Below, piece by piece: positions 35,666-43,721 of a stretch of 64,000 bases of DNA. The stretch comes from Sphingomonas liriopis. Its GTDB lineage: Bacteria; Pseudomonadota; Alphaproteobacteria; Sphingomonadales; Sphingomonadaceae. The notes under the pieces were generated by a model. That model did no database searches and was not told the origin of the DNA. It saw only the letters and a program-made list of their open reading frames with translations. The translations under genes were made by a program, and so were the position numbers. How positions within the stretch are numbered: the first letter of the stretch is position 1; each line of letters begins with the position of its first letter. Location of the stretch: the NCBI RefSeq assembly GCF_024211255.1, contig NZ_JAMLDY010000003.1, forward strand, positions 62,001-126,000. The letters run 5' to 3'.

Positions 35666-36679
35666 ATGGAAATGCCACTTTCCGTACCCGTGGAAGGGTG
35701 GGAGACGTCGCCCATTCAGCCAGACCCCTACCTTCATGGAAGGGAACGAGACCTCGACACCGGGAGCGATCGGTTTCGAGACCTACCGCCTTCCGAGCAG
35801 CGGATAGCCGCCATGTGGCGTGACGGCGAGGATCTCGTCGATCGTCAAGGCCGGCCGCGGGTGCCACTCGGCACCGGGCTGTACTCGCAACGGCTTCAAG
35901 CTTGGGAAGAAATCCGGCGCTCACGGGCCAAGCCGGTATCCGACGTCATCACCGAGCAGGACTTCATGCGCATGTACAAGGCCGTCGCCACGGCCAACAT
36001 GCAAGGCCTGATCCTGAACACTTTCGTCACGGTGTCCTGGGAGGTCGGCGGCGTCCGTGACCCCGATCATATCGCATCGCTACATTCCCGTTTTCTCGCC
36101 AGCATGCAGGCATGGGCCAATGACCGCCAGAAGGCCAAACTAGACCATCCGATACCCATGCCGGTGATATGGGTAAAAGAGGTGGGACAGCACCTCGGCC
36201 TGCACAGCCATTTCCTGTTGAACGTGCCCGAATTTTGGAACGTGACGTTCCGCTCCTGGGTGGCGAAAGCGGTCCGTAGGCTCTTGGAGTTACCGGCGCC
36301 GGACCCCCGCCAGCCGCCGGCGAAACTTCGCCCCAGCCATACAAGCTGGTTCGGCAACGACACCCGCCAGCAATGGAATGTCTTTCGATACATGATGAAA
36401 GCGCTCGACGACGAGGGCACGATCATGATCGAGCACACGCATCGCGAATTTCTGTTGAGGGAAGTCTCAGGCGTGAAGCCCACCCCTCAAGGCCGAATAA
36501 CGGGGCGGAGGGTCGGTCACACGAAGAATATCGGCCCTGCCGCGCTCGCGCGCCTGGAGAACGACATCGGCACAGCCGACATATGGGGTGACAGGGATCA
36601 GCGACTTGGCCTGCGCTACGACGAGTACTTCCTGCGCCACGGCGAACTGGGAGAGCAGCTTCTGAACCTACGGATATGA
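35666..36679 (+). CDS. HUH-endonuclease / rolling-circle Rep-like protein
   Basis: Protein of 337 residues. Three motifs in the order of rolling-circle initiators can be read: motif I-like LNTFVTVSW (117-125), motif II EVGQHLGLHSH with the metal-binding pair His180/His182 and Glu172, and motif III RYMMKAL with Tyr242 and Lys245 (Y-x-x-K). Such proteins nick DNA through the tyrosine and remain covalently attached. There is no plasmid maintenance gene nearby, so this may be a mobilisation or replication relic of the island. The HSH in place of H-hydrophobic-H is slightly unusual. Family placement is by motif only. Confidence 0.65.
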   Translation: MEMPLSVPVEGWETSPIQPDPYLHGRERDLDTGSDRFRDLPPSEQRIAAMWRDGEDLVDRQGRPRVPLGTGLYSQRLQAWEEIRRSRAKPVSDVITEQDFMRMYKAVATANMQGLILNTFVTVSWEVGGVRDPDHIASLHSRFLASMQAWANDRQKAKLDHPIPMPVIWVKEVGQHLGLHSHFLLNVPEFWNVTFRSWVAKAVRRLLELPAPDPRQPPAKLRPSHTSWFGNDTRQQWNVFRYMMKALDDEGTIMIEHTHREFLLREVSGVKPTPQGRITGRRVGHTKNIGPAALARLENDIGTADIWGDRDQRLGLRYDEYFLRHGELGEQLLNLRI

Positions 36680-36696
36680 CTGGAGGACGACGCTGA

Positions 36697-36740
36697 AACC
36701 GGAGAGATTCGGACCTAAACCGGAGATTTTCCGATCCTAA
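36697..36740. repeat. Two imperfect direct repeats after the HUH gene
   Basis: AACCGGAGAGATTCGGACCTAA (split as AACCGGAGA-GATT-CGGACCTAA) at 36697-36718 is followed at once by a variant AACCGGAGATTTT-CCGATCCTAA at 36718-36740. Each copy holds a small internal inverted repeat (CCGG/CGGA with TCCG). They resemble iterons but only two copies exist. Confidence 0.5.
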
Positions 36741-36885
36741 GCCATTAATAAGAAAAGAGCCCATGCACTTACTATGCGCTCGGCAAATCGGCGGCTCAGG
36801 AAACGAAGGACAAGGGCCGGCTAATCGTATGGATAGCCGGTCCCCTCAAAACGCGCGCCCCCCAAAACCACATCCCGTCAGAGGC

Positions 36886-37707
36886 TCAAGCCCAAAGGCA
36901 GATTTCGTCCTCACCCTTTGCCCAGCACGCACCGTTGCGCGTCAGTGGATCGCCATCGCCGAGCGGGTTATTGATCTTGTCCCCTCCCGGCCGGCCATTC
37001 CACATCCCAGTTGCTTCGCCCTGATCGATCTCCAGGGTGGCGAGGTAGCCGCTTTCATCCGGCTTATCGCTGATACCCCATCCAGTATGATCGACATACC
37101 AATAATAATAGCAAGGCCCGTCGATGTACTTCACGCCGGAGACCTTCAGCCGGCAGCGACCACGTAGGGTCTTGGCCTGGGTCGCAGTCACGGTGGCGGC
37201 CGCAGGCCGATCGCATTTCTGAACCTCGTACTGAAACAGCGGACCTCCATCACCGGCGTCCGTCAGATTCCATGTTCCCTCATTGCCGGGATCGAAGGAA
37301 ATCGTCTGACCGGGCGCCACCGTGCCGAGGGGAGAACTGTCGTCACTTTCCGCGACCACCACATTCAGGTTGAGCGGGCGCGCCGACCCATTCGTGAGCC
37401 GCGCCTTTGCACCGACGCAAAATACGACCGCATCGGGGCCTTGCCCGAGCTCTTCCCAAGTCGGCCTATTCCGCCGAAGTTCGTCCGTTACCAGGAAATC
37501 GGGCGTGGCCGCTGCGACCGTCGCGGGTGCCTTCGCAGCCGCAGGCGCTGGTGAGATCCCGACCGGTGCCGCTGTCGCAGCGACATTGTCATCCGCGTGC
37601 TCGCGAGCCCCTTCCGTTCTCCCCATCGTGAACAGCGCGATCGCTAGGCCGATGACGACGCAGACGGCGATGAACAGCAGCCCGACCTGTACGTGGCGCC
37701 CCTTCAC
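36886..37707 (-). CDS. Membrane-anchored hypothetical protein
   Basis: Protein of 273 residues, GTG start at 37707 overlapping the stop of the upstream gene (GTGA). One N-terminal transmembrane helix (VGLLFIAVCVVIGLAIALF, about 7-25), an Ala/Pro-rich linker, then a soluble domain with paired cysteines (FCVGAK, KCDRP, GRCRL, GPCYYYWY, GACWAKG), so probably an exported disulfide-rich domain. The family is not recognised. Coupled to a two-TM protein; together they may form a small envelope complex. Confidence 0.65.
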   Translation of the reverse strand: MKGRHVQVGLLFIAVCVVIGLAIALFTMGRTEGAREHADDNVAATAAPVGISPAPAAAKAPATVAAATPDFLVTDELRRNRPTWEELGQGPDAVVFCVGAKARLTNGSARPLNLNVVVAESDDSSPLGTVAPGQTISFDPGNEGTWNLTDAGDGGPLFQYEVQKCDRPAAATVTATQAKTLRGRCRLKVSGVKYIDGPCYYYWYVDHTGWGISDKPDESGYLATLEIDQGEATGMWNGRPGGDKINNPLGDGDPLTRNGACWAKGEDEICLWA

Positions 37708-37979
37708 AGCGAGGCCCGATCGGTTGCCGGCGTAAGGCGATCCAACGCGTCCGCCACATCGGAAAGGCGATCGTGCATCGAGATGAACGTTGCGGTGATG
37801 CCGAGCATCAGGATTACGACCACTGCCCCACCAGCGAGGGCGCCGAGATATGCGTCGCGGAAAGGGATGGTTGAAAGCGGGCCGAACATCAGCGATGCGC
37901 CCAGCCACGACGCCATCACGAGCATCACTGCGAGCGCCAGCAGAATAAGCCATCGGTATAAGTCGACGATGAAACGCAT
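37704..37979 (-). CDS. Small two-TM membrane protein
   Basis: Protein of 91 residues with two hydrophobic helices (LYRWLILLALAVMLVMASWLG and YLGALAGGAVVVILMLGITA) and a short C-terminal helix (DRLSDVADALDRL) that could be a coiled coil. The start at 37979 is the first ATG before the first helix. Overlaps the anchored protein gene by four bases. Function unknown. Confidence 0.65.
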   Translation of the reverse strand: MRFIVDLYRWLILLALAVMLVMASWLGASLMFGPLSTIPFRDAYLGALAGGAVVVILMLGITATFISMHDRLSDVADALDRLTPATDRASL

Positions 37980-38320
37980 GTGCTTCCCCCTGATAAATCG
38001 TCGAACGGCGCAGTCACGGGAACAGCAGGCCGCCATCGCGGACCACCGCACATCAACCTCGTTACAGAGATACACCCGCTTGCAACGCCGCCCCTTCGTC
38101 CGTTCGGGGCGGCGGCCTAAGCCGGATGTTGGAAACACTGGCGATGCTCAGCGCGCATGCGCCTTTACCGGCAAGCCGGCTGGACATGCGCGCATGCCAC
38201 CCGGCCGAGAAGCTCGACCAGGTACATCGCCAAAGAGGTTTCCACGCCCCGCCCCCGAGTATTGCGGAGGCGTTCCGACCCTAACCGCCGCCGGATGAGA
38301 AATGCAAGGTCACGCCAACA
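37980..38320. other. Intergenic stretch
   Basis: 341 bp without a supported gene. It holds GC-rich near-palindromes (for example GCGCGCATGC near 38151 and again near 38188) and presumably the promoter of the membrane-protein pair. Confidence 0.35.
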
Positions 38321-38620
38321 TCAGCTGTCTTCGAACCATGGGTTCGGCAGTGTATTCAGCTGACCGAACCGGACGCCATAATCGCGCGGCGCCCAGACAT
38401 CGCGCCTTCGCGATCCTACTGGAAACATCCGGTAGTCACTTCCGCGGCAGGCGTCGTCGTCAGGATCGATGAAGACGCGATCGCCCGCTATCGCGCGGAT
38501 CGTGCCCTGGCCTCGTGATCCTCGTCCCGTCCAGAAGAACACTCGTTGACCGACGATAAAGCCTGCATCTCCCACGTCGTGCCACCGCGCTATCCGGCAG
38601 CCAAGTCGACAATCCTGCAT
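38321..38620 (-). CDS. Small hypothetical protein after DUF2958
   Basis: Up to 99 residues; it overlaps the DUF2958 gene if the ATG at 38620 is used, and a GTG near 38575 would avoid most of that. The core reads GFIVGQRVFFWTGRGSRGQGTIRAI, a short beta-rich segment like KOW/SH3-type domains, but the match is only an impression. It would be the last gene of the nuclease-DUF2958 unit. Confidence 0.45.
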   Translation of the reverse strand: MQDCRLGCRIARWHDVGDAGFIVGQRVFFWTGRGSRGQGTIRAIAGDRVFIDPDDDACRGSDYRMFPVGSRRRDVWAPRDYGVRFGQLNTLPNPWFEDS

Positions 38621-38952
38621 GCCGATCGCGACACCTCGACATAGCGAGAGAGTGGCGCACGCGGCTCAAAGGAGCGATCGATCTCGACCGGTAGGCCCAG
38701 CCTTCCGCGGATGCTCACCAGCTCGGCGAGGCTGACGTAGCCTAGCTCCACTTCCCCGAGTCCGAGACCGCACAAGCCAAAGGCCCGATCGCGGTCGATG
38801 GGATCGAGTTCGGTCAGAAGCCATGTGGCCGCGGCGTCCGGGGTGAAAAGCTTCACGACGGGAATCGGGTCGATGTCTTCGCCGGCGGCGGTACGCCGCC
38901 CGTTGTCGATCAGGCGATCGATGATGGCGGCGGGTAAGACAAGCTCGCGCAT
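38590..38952 (-). CDS. DUF2958 domain protein
   Basis: Protein of 120 residues carrying the DUF2958 pattern: LLTELDP, AFGLCGLG and VELGYVSLAEL in the middle, with DPIPVVKLFTPDAAATW before them. The start at 38952 overlaps the nuclease stop (TAATG). DUF2958 proteins are common on plasmids and integrative elements beside antirestriction and ParB-like genes; no activity is established. Here it is coupled to a PD-(D/E)XK nuclease, which makes a modulator or partner role possible. Confidence 0.85.
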   Translation of the reverse strand: MRELVLPAAIIDRLIDNGRRTAAGEDIDPIPVVKLFTPDAAATWLLTELDPIDRDRAFGLCGLGLGEVELGYVSLAELVSIRGRLGLPVEIDRSFEPRAPLSRYVEVSRSACRIVDLAAG

Positions 38953-40016
38953 TACGCCCCTCCCGCGACCAGACGAAGCGGCGCCAAGACTGGGGGCGCA
39001 AGATGCCACTCCCCTCGCCTATCGGCGAGCGCGCATTCGACTGCGTGATCGACCTGATGCCAGTCGAGGTAGCGGTCAAACAGCGCAGCGGCAGCCTCCC
39101 GTGCGCCCGCCCAATAGATGGCGTCGATTAAGGCCTCCAACGTCACATTGGCGAATGGCACAGGTCCATCTGCAGGATCGCATAGGAAGGCCCCGTACAG
39201 CTTAACAGCCTGCTGGACCGACGTGTTGTGCCGCGGCGCGATCACCATGAACGCCGTCTCAGCATAGTCGCCGCGCATGAGCATAGCCTGAGCAAGCAAA
39301 TGCTCGCGAAAGAGTTGCTGCATCGGGTTGACCCGCAGAGCGGCATGGCCGGGTTCCTTGAACAAACCACACGCTGGCGCCAAGCGGTCATAGCTGGCGT
39401 TCAATTCGGTCGGCGAAGGCTCGGTCAGGCCCTCGGAATATTTCACCTCGATGCCGACAAATCCAGACTTACCGTCGGCACGGTCGTACACCATGGCGAC
39501 GTCGAACGCGCTTCGGTCGCCGGTCAGCGTCGGGTCTCGGCGACCGGGGTTGTGTTCGAACCAGATGTGCCGAACGGCGGCAATGTCCCGCTGTGGCAGC
39601 AGCGCACGCAAGGTTTTCGTCGCCAAAGCAAGATCGAAGCGGAGGGGTGCGAACGCGTTGAACGTCAGCGGCATCGACGACAGAAGGTTGCCGTACAGCC
39701 GCCCCTGTTCGATGAGGGCGCCGGCTTCCTGATAGGCCACTTCTCGTCGCACCAGATGCGCGATCGATGGGGTCATGAAGTTGCGTCCCGCATCTGCGGC
39801 GGCACCACTGAGCAGCGATCCCAGCCGGCGCTTGCGTCCCGCGCGGTCCTGATGATTGCCGGGTGGCAGGCCCTGGCGATCGCGCCACAGCGATTGAAGC
39901 AGCCGAGCGCAAGCGCGGAAACGGGTGTCGAATTGCTCGTGGACGTGATGACGCTTCAGAACTTCAACAGGCACGATGGGAAGCTGATCCAACCGCTCGC
40001 CGCGTTCGGGTGCCAT
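38952..40016 (-). CDS. PD-(D/E)XK nuclease, PGN_0703-like
   Basis: Protein of 354 residues, start fixed by AGGAGG just upstream. The catalytic core is visible as SAFDVAMVYD (Asp172) and GFVGIEVKYSEG (Glu190, Lys192), a D-x17-E-x-K arrangement of restriction-endonuclease-fold enzymes, preceded by HNPGRRDPTLTGDRS as in the PGN_0703 family of putative restriction endonucleases. No methyltransferase accompanies it, so self-protection must come from elsewhere or it has another task. First gene of a coupled set with DUF2958 and a small protein. Confidence 0.8.
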   Translation of the reverse strand: MAPERGERLDQLPIVPVEVLKRHHVHEQFDTRFRACARLLQSLWRDRQGLPPGNHQDRAGRKRRLGSLLSGAAADAGRNFMTPSIAHLVRREVAYQEAGALIEQGRLYGNLLSSMPLTFNAFAPLRFDLALATKTLRALLPQRDIAAVRHIWFEHNPGRRDPTLTGDRSAFDVAMVYDRADGKSGFVGIEVKYSEGLTEPSPTELNASYDRLAPACGLFKEPGHAALRVNPMQQLFREHLLAQAMLMRGDYAETAFMVIAPRHNTSVQQAVKLYGAFLCDPADGPVPFANVTLEALIDAIYWAGAREAAAALFDRYLDWHQVDHAVECALADRRGEWHLAPPVLAPLRLVAGGA

Positions 40017-40078
40017 GAATCCTCCTGAATGATCGCCCGCCAGATTGCGGACAGGAAGGATCCACCCGCATCGGCCAT

Positions 40079-40342
40079 CTATTCACCCGGTTCGATCACG
40101 CCTCGTTCCAGCATGCGGATCAACTCGCCAAGGCCGCGTTGTTGCAGTGGCTGTCGCCCATCGGGGACGATCCGCCCCGTCGTGGGATAGTAGCTGACGA
40201 AAGGCGCTACCTTGATCTGATAGGAGTTTCCCTGTGGGCGACGAACATCGAAGCCGAGGCGCAACAAACGATCGATTGCTTCGGTCATGTCAGGAGAATC
40301 TCCCGAGCGCGGCGCCGCCGCTGGCATAACACTGAACCTCAC
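40079..40342 (-). CDS. Small hypothetical protein
   Basis: Protein of 87 residues with the central segment YQIKVAPFVSYYPTTGRIVPDG and a Pro/Gly-rich end. No export signal. It reads like a conserved accessory-element protein, but I cannot name the family. The gene lies 62 bp upstream of the nuclease gene on the same strand. Confidence 0.5.
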   Translation of the reverse strand: MRFSVMPAAAPRSGDSPDMTEAIDRLLRLGFDVRRPQGNSYQIKVAPFVSYYPTTGRIVPDGRQPLQQRGLGELIRMLERGVIEPGE

Positions 40343-40403
40343 ATCAGCCTCCTTTAGCCATTTCCCTCCGGCGGAGAGATAAAGGTTAATAGATAGCTAA
40401 AGG

Positions 40404-40511
40404 GGTATAGGTATAGGTATAGGTATAGGTATAGGTATAGGTATAGGTATAGGTATAGGTATAGGTATAGGTATAGGTAGATAGGTAGATAGGTAGATAG
40501 GTAGATAGGTA
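40404..40511. repeat. Compound microsatellite (GGTATA)12 (GGTAGATA)4
   Basis: Twelve perfect GGTATA hexamers (40404-40475) run directly into four perfect GGTAGATA octamers (40476-40507) plus a partial copy. Perfect arrays this long are rare in GC-rich bacterial DNA. It lies in the 219-bp gap between the integrase stop and the small gene at 40342, outside any coding frame. Confidence 0.97.
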
Positions 40512-40561
40512 AAGCGCAAGGCGCGCCTATTCTATGCGCTCGATGCCAAATTTTGTCTACG

Positions 40562-42298
40562 CTATGAGATAATAACCTCCCCAGCGATCTCGCTAAATTT
40601 ATCCTGACTTAGACGAGACAGGTCTACGCCAATGTCAATGCGTTCGATCGCACTGCGCAAATTGGCTATGGTGAGACCCTTCGAATATCGCGCGGTTTCG
40701 CCGACGGTCGCGTGACCAGTCAATTCATCGATCGTCGGCTCATCTACGCCGGCCTGTCGCATGAACGTCGTTGCGCTGTGACGGAAAGAATGGAAGTCAC
40801 GGCCGGGTACGAACAGCTTTACATCCTGTCGATACCGGCTGAACCACTTCGAATAATTATGCCCGAAACGGCCATCGGCACCTCCGGGTTGGAGGTTGGG
40901 AAACAGCATCTTATCGCCGCTTCGGCGTAGCTGCTCGACGTACACCAGTAGCCCCAATTCGATCAGTTTGGAGTGAAGCGGTACGCGCCGAACAGCATTG
41001 GCGTTCTTCAACTGCTGCCCGTCACGGGTGTTGAGATCGAACAGCCAGACGCTCTCTTCCTGGCGGATGTCGGCCAGCCGAAGTTGACAGATTTCCTCCT
41101 GTCGCATGCCGGAGAACAAAGCGATGAGCGGCAGCCAGAACCTCTCGTCCCGCTCGATCACCGATCCCGGTCTAGACCGCCGTGCGATCGAATAGCACCC
41201 TTTCCAAATCGGCGTCTCGAACAGTTCTGCTAGCTGCTCACGTGTCCAATGCTCGCGCTGATCCTTAGCGCGCTTCGCCGAAGGAAATTTCCAGTCGGCA
41301 AAGATGTTCGATGCCACCTGCCCCTTCTCCAACGCCACGGACCACAGCGCCGCGAGTGCGTTGAAATGCCGCTGAATGGTGCGGGGCGTCAGACGATCGG
41401 TATCGACCGCTTTGGTAGCCGCGACGATCTCGGCCGCGGGCATGCCGCGAAACTCAGCCGCCTTGCCGTAATTGGCCGGCAGATCGCTGAGCAGTTCCTT
41501 GAAAGACGCGGCATCGCTCCGTGCAAATCCCTCGAGGGGTCGATCCCCGAAATGCTGTACGAACAGCGCATAGGTCTTGCGCGCCTGCAAGGCCGTTTGC
41601 TTCTCCCACACACCTCGACGAACCTGCGTCTCGCGGAACTGCTCCGCTTCGACGGAAAACATTGGACTTGAGGGTGCAGAGGCCTGGGCTGGGGAAGCGG
41701 ATTGCGGCTGTACCGCCCGTTCGGCAAGCGCCGCCGCCAGCAGCTTGTCGGCAGGTTCGTAATTGAAGTCGCCTTCCGCCCTGGCGCGCAATGTCTCGGC
41801 TATCTCGACGCCAGCACGCAGCATGGCTTGCCCCGCTTTGCGAACACTCAGTTTGTCGAAGCGCGCCTCCATGCCGTATCGACGCGCAAGCATGACGGCG
41901 GTCATCTGCCGCACCGATCCAAAGGCATTGCTCGCGAGGTCGATCCGGCTGCGTTCCGCAAGCTGGCGATAGTGCTCCGCCCGATGTTCCCGGAAGGCAT
42001 CGGGAGCGTCGCTCAGCAAGCGCTCATTGTCGTCCTGCCGCAAGATGGTGGCATAAAAGTCCCGCACCAGCGCCGCGATGTCGTCGTCGCTCAGCATGGG
42101 CGCGCATTCGAGAACACCGAACAATTCCTCCGACCGCAGGTACAGGCAGCGCGACAGCGTTCGCGCCGCGCCTGCTTCGTGCGTGTGGAGGCTGCATGTC
42201 AATTCTGCACGGGCCAACCGCATGCGCAGCGCCGCCGGCACGGCCCTGCGGAAGTGATAGACGCCACCGCGCCTGACCGTATTCGGGATCGCTCCCAT
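40562..42298 (-). CDS. Tyrosine-type site-specific integrase
   Basis: Protein of 578 residues. The N-terminal YHFRRAVPAALR resembles DUF6538 arm-binding domains. The C-terminal catalytic domain has FSGMRQEE (first Arg), HSFRHSATTF (His-x-x-Arg), GHATVG (His) and the nucleophile Tyr538 in ARYSKG, so all tyrosine-recombinase residues are present and it may be active. The start at 42298 is the first Met giving the conserved N-terminus. It lies 103 bp from the 3' end of tRNA-Gln, the usual place for the integrase of a tRNA-targeted island. Confidence 0.95.
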   Translation of the reverse strand: MGAIPNTVRRGGVYHFRRAVPAALRMRLARAELTCSLHTHEAGAARTLSRCLYLRSEELFGVLECAPMLSDDDIAALVRDFYATILRQDDNERLLSDAPDAFREHRAEHYRQLAERSRIDLASNAFGSVRQMTAVMLARRYGMEARFDKLSVRKAGQAMLRAGVEIAETLRARAEGDFNYEPADKLLAAALAERAVQPQSASPAQASAPSSPMFSVEAEQFRETQVRRGVWEKQTALQARKTYALFVQHFGDRPLEGFARSDAASFKELLSDLPANYGKAAEFRGMPAAEIVAATKAVDTDRLTPRTIQRHFNALAALWSVALEKGQVASNIFADWKFPSAKRAKDQREHWTREQLAELFETPIWKGCYSIARRSRPGSVIERDERFWLPLIALFSGMRQEEICQLRLADIRQEESVWLFDLNTRDGQQLKNANAVRRVPLHSKLIELGLLVYVEQLRRSGDKMLFPNLQPGGADGRFGHNYSKWFSRYRQDVKLFVPGRDFHSFRHSATTFMRQAGVDEPTIDELTGHATVGETARYSKGLTIANLRSAIERIDIGVDLSRLSQDKFSEIAGEVIIS

Positions 42299-42401
42299 CG
42301 CCACAAAGCCCCGGCTCTGTAGCAGGGTTCTGTAGCAAAACCCCACCACGGTTCCGGCACCGCCCACAAAACCGATACTGGTCAGTATCTTAGGGGAAAC
42401 A

Positions 42402-42418
42402 TGGCTGGGGCGGCAGGA
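42402..42418. other. Right attachment site (attR) in tRNA-Gln 3' end
   Basis: TGGCTGGGGCGGCAGGA, identical to 18155-18171. In the sense of the tRNA it covers the 3' acceptor stem, CCA and part of the T stem, which integration regenerates. Confidence 0.85.
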
Positions 42419-42476
42419 TTCGAACCTGCGGATGGCGGCACCAAAAGCCGCTGCCTTACCACTTGGCGACGCCCCA
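42402..42476 (-). tRNA. tRNA-Gln (anticodon UUG)
   Basis: 75 nt on the minus strand. The acceptor stem TGGGGCG pairs with CGCCCCA, GGTTCGAATCC forms the T arm, and the anticodon loop CTTTTGG carries TTG between the stem halves CGGC/GCCG, reading CAA. CCA is encoded. The 3' end points into the island and is its integration target. Confidence 0.96.
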
Positions 42477-42554
42477 ACGGAGAGGCGGCCTTATAGCCGC
42501 GTCGGCGGGGTTGGAAAGCCCCGCCGACACCACTTTTCACCGCTGCCGCCCGGC

Positions 42555-43661
42555 TCAGCCGAGGCGCTGCAACCAGCCGTGCGGATCGGGTGCGCGGCCG
42601 CGCTGGATCGCGGATAGCGCGTCGAGCATGCGTTGGGTCAGCTGGCCCGTGCCGCCGCCGCCGATGGTGAAGCGGCCGTCGGGGCCGACGACCTCGCCGA
42701 TCGGGGTGACGACCGCGGCGGTGCCGCAGGCGAAGGCTTCGGTCAGGCGGCCGCTGCCTGCGTCGGCGCGCCACTGGTCGATGCCGTAGAGTTCCTCGCG
42801 GACCTCGATGCCCTGGTCGCGGGCGATGCGCAGGATCGAATCGCGGGTGATGCCGGGCAGGATCGTGCCGGTCAGCGGCGGCGTCACCATCGATCCGTCG
42901 TCGAACACGAAGAAGACGTTCATGCCGCCCAGTTCCTCGACCCAGCGGCGCTCGACCGCGTCGAGGAAGACGACCTGGTCGCAGCCCTGGCGGATCGCCT
43001 CCTGCTGCGCGGCGAGGCTGGCGGCATAATTGCCGCCGCACTTCGCCTCGCCGGTGCCGCCGGGCGCGGCGCGGGTGTAATCCTGGCTGACCCAGATCGA
43101 CACCGCGCGCGCCTCGCCCTTCCAGTAGGAGCCGACCGAGGAGGCGATGACCATGTAGAGATATTCGGACGACGGCTTGACGCCGAGGAACGCCTCGCTC
43201 GCGAACATGAACGGGCGCAGGTACAACGCGCCGCCGTCGACCTGCGGGAACCAGTCGCGCTCGGTCGTCACCAGCTGTCGGCACGATTCGAGGAACAATT
43301 CTTCGGGCAGCTCGGGCATCGCCAGCCGGCGCGCGGAATTGTTGAAGCGGCGCGCGTTGGCGTCGGGGCGGAACAGCGCGGTGCCGCCGTCGTCGAGGCG
43401 ATAGGCCTTGAGCCCTTCGAAAATTTCCTGTGCATAATGCAGCACCGCGATGGAGGGGTCGACGGTGATCGGTGCGCGCGCGGTGATCGCGGCGTCGTGC
43501 CAGCCCTTGTCCTCGCTATAGCGGATCACCGCCATATGATCGGTGAAGACGCGGCCGAAACCCGGGTCGACCAGCCTGGCGGCGCGGTCGTTGGCATCGA
43601 CCGGAGTCGTGCTGGGATCGAAGCGGAAAGCGGCCGCGCCGGACATCAATTGAGCGTTCAT
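42555..43661 (-). CDS. ilvE: Branched-chain amino-acid aminotransferase
   Basis: Class IV PLP aminotransferase of 368 residues that interconverts Leu/Ile/Val and their keto acids with glutamate. Landmarks: HYAQEIFEGLKAYR near 81, LYLRPFMFA, the PLP lysine Lys207 in GEAKCGGNYAAS, and PLTGTILPGITRDSIL, the phosphate-binding region. Length matches the large (about 360-residue) BCAT type. Divergent from a MarR regulator with a 60-bp gap. Backbone gene next to the tRNA-Gln. Confidence 0.95.
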   Translation of the reverse strand: MNAQLMSGAAAFRFDPSTTPVDANDRAARLVDPGFGRVFTDHMAVIRYSEDKGWHDAAITARAPITVDPSIAVLHYAQEIFEGLKAYRLDDGGTALFRPDANARRFNNSARRLAMPELPEELFLESCRQLVTTERDWFPQVDGGALYLRPFMFASEAFLGVKPSSEYLYMVIASSVGSYWKGEARAVSIWVSQDYTRAAPGGTGEAKCGGNYAASLAAQQEAIRQGCDQVVFLDAVERRWVEELGGMNVFFVFDDGSMVTPPLTGTILPGITRDSILRIARDQGIEVREELYGIDQWRADAGSGRLTEAFACGTAAVVTPIGEVVGPDGRFTIGGGGTGQLTQRMLDALSAIQRGRAPDPHGWLQRLG

Positions 43662-43721
43662 CGATTTCTCTCAGGCATCAGGGGTTGCGGATGCGTACGG
43701 ACGGTGGCTAAACCGGTCAAC

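Noticed and set aside
40404..40511. CRISPR-like or telomere-like array
   Set aside because: Repeat units are 6 and 8 bp with no spacers and no cas genes; telomere-like sequence has no meaning here without a linear end. It is a microsatellite.
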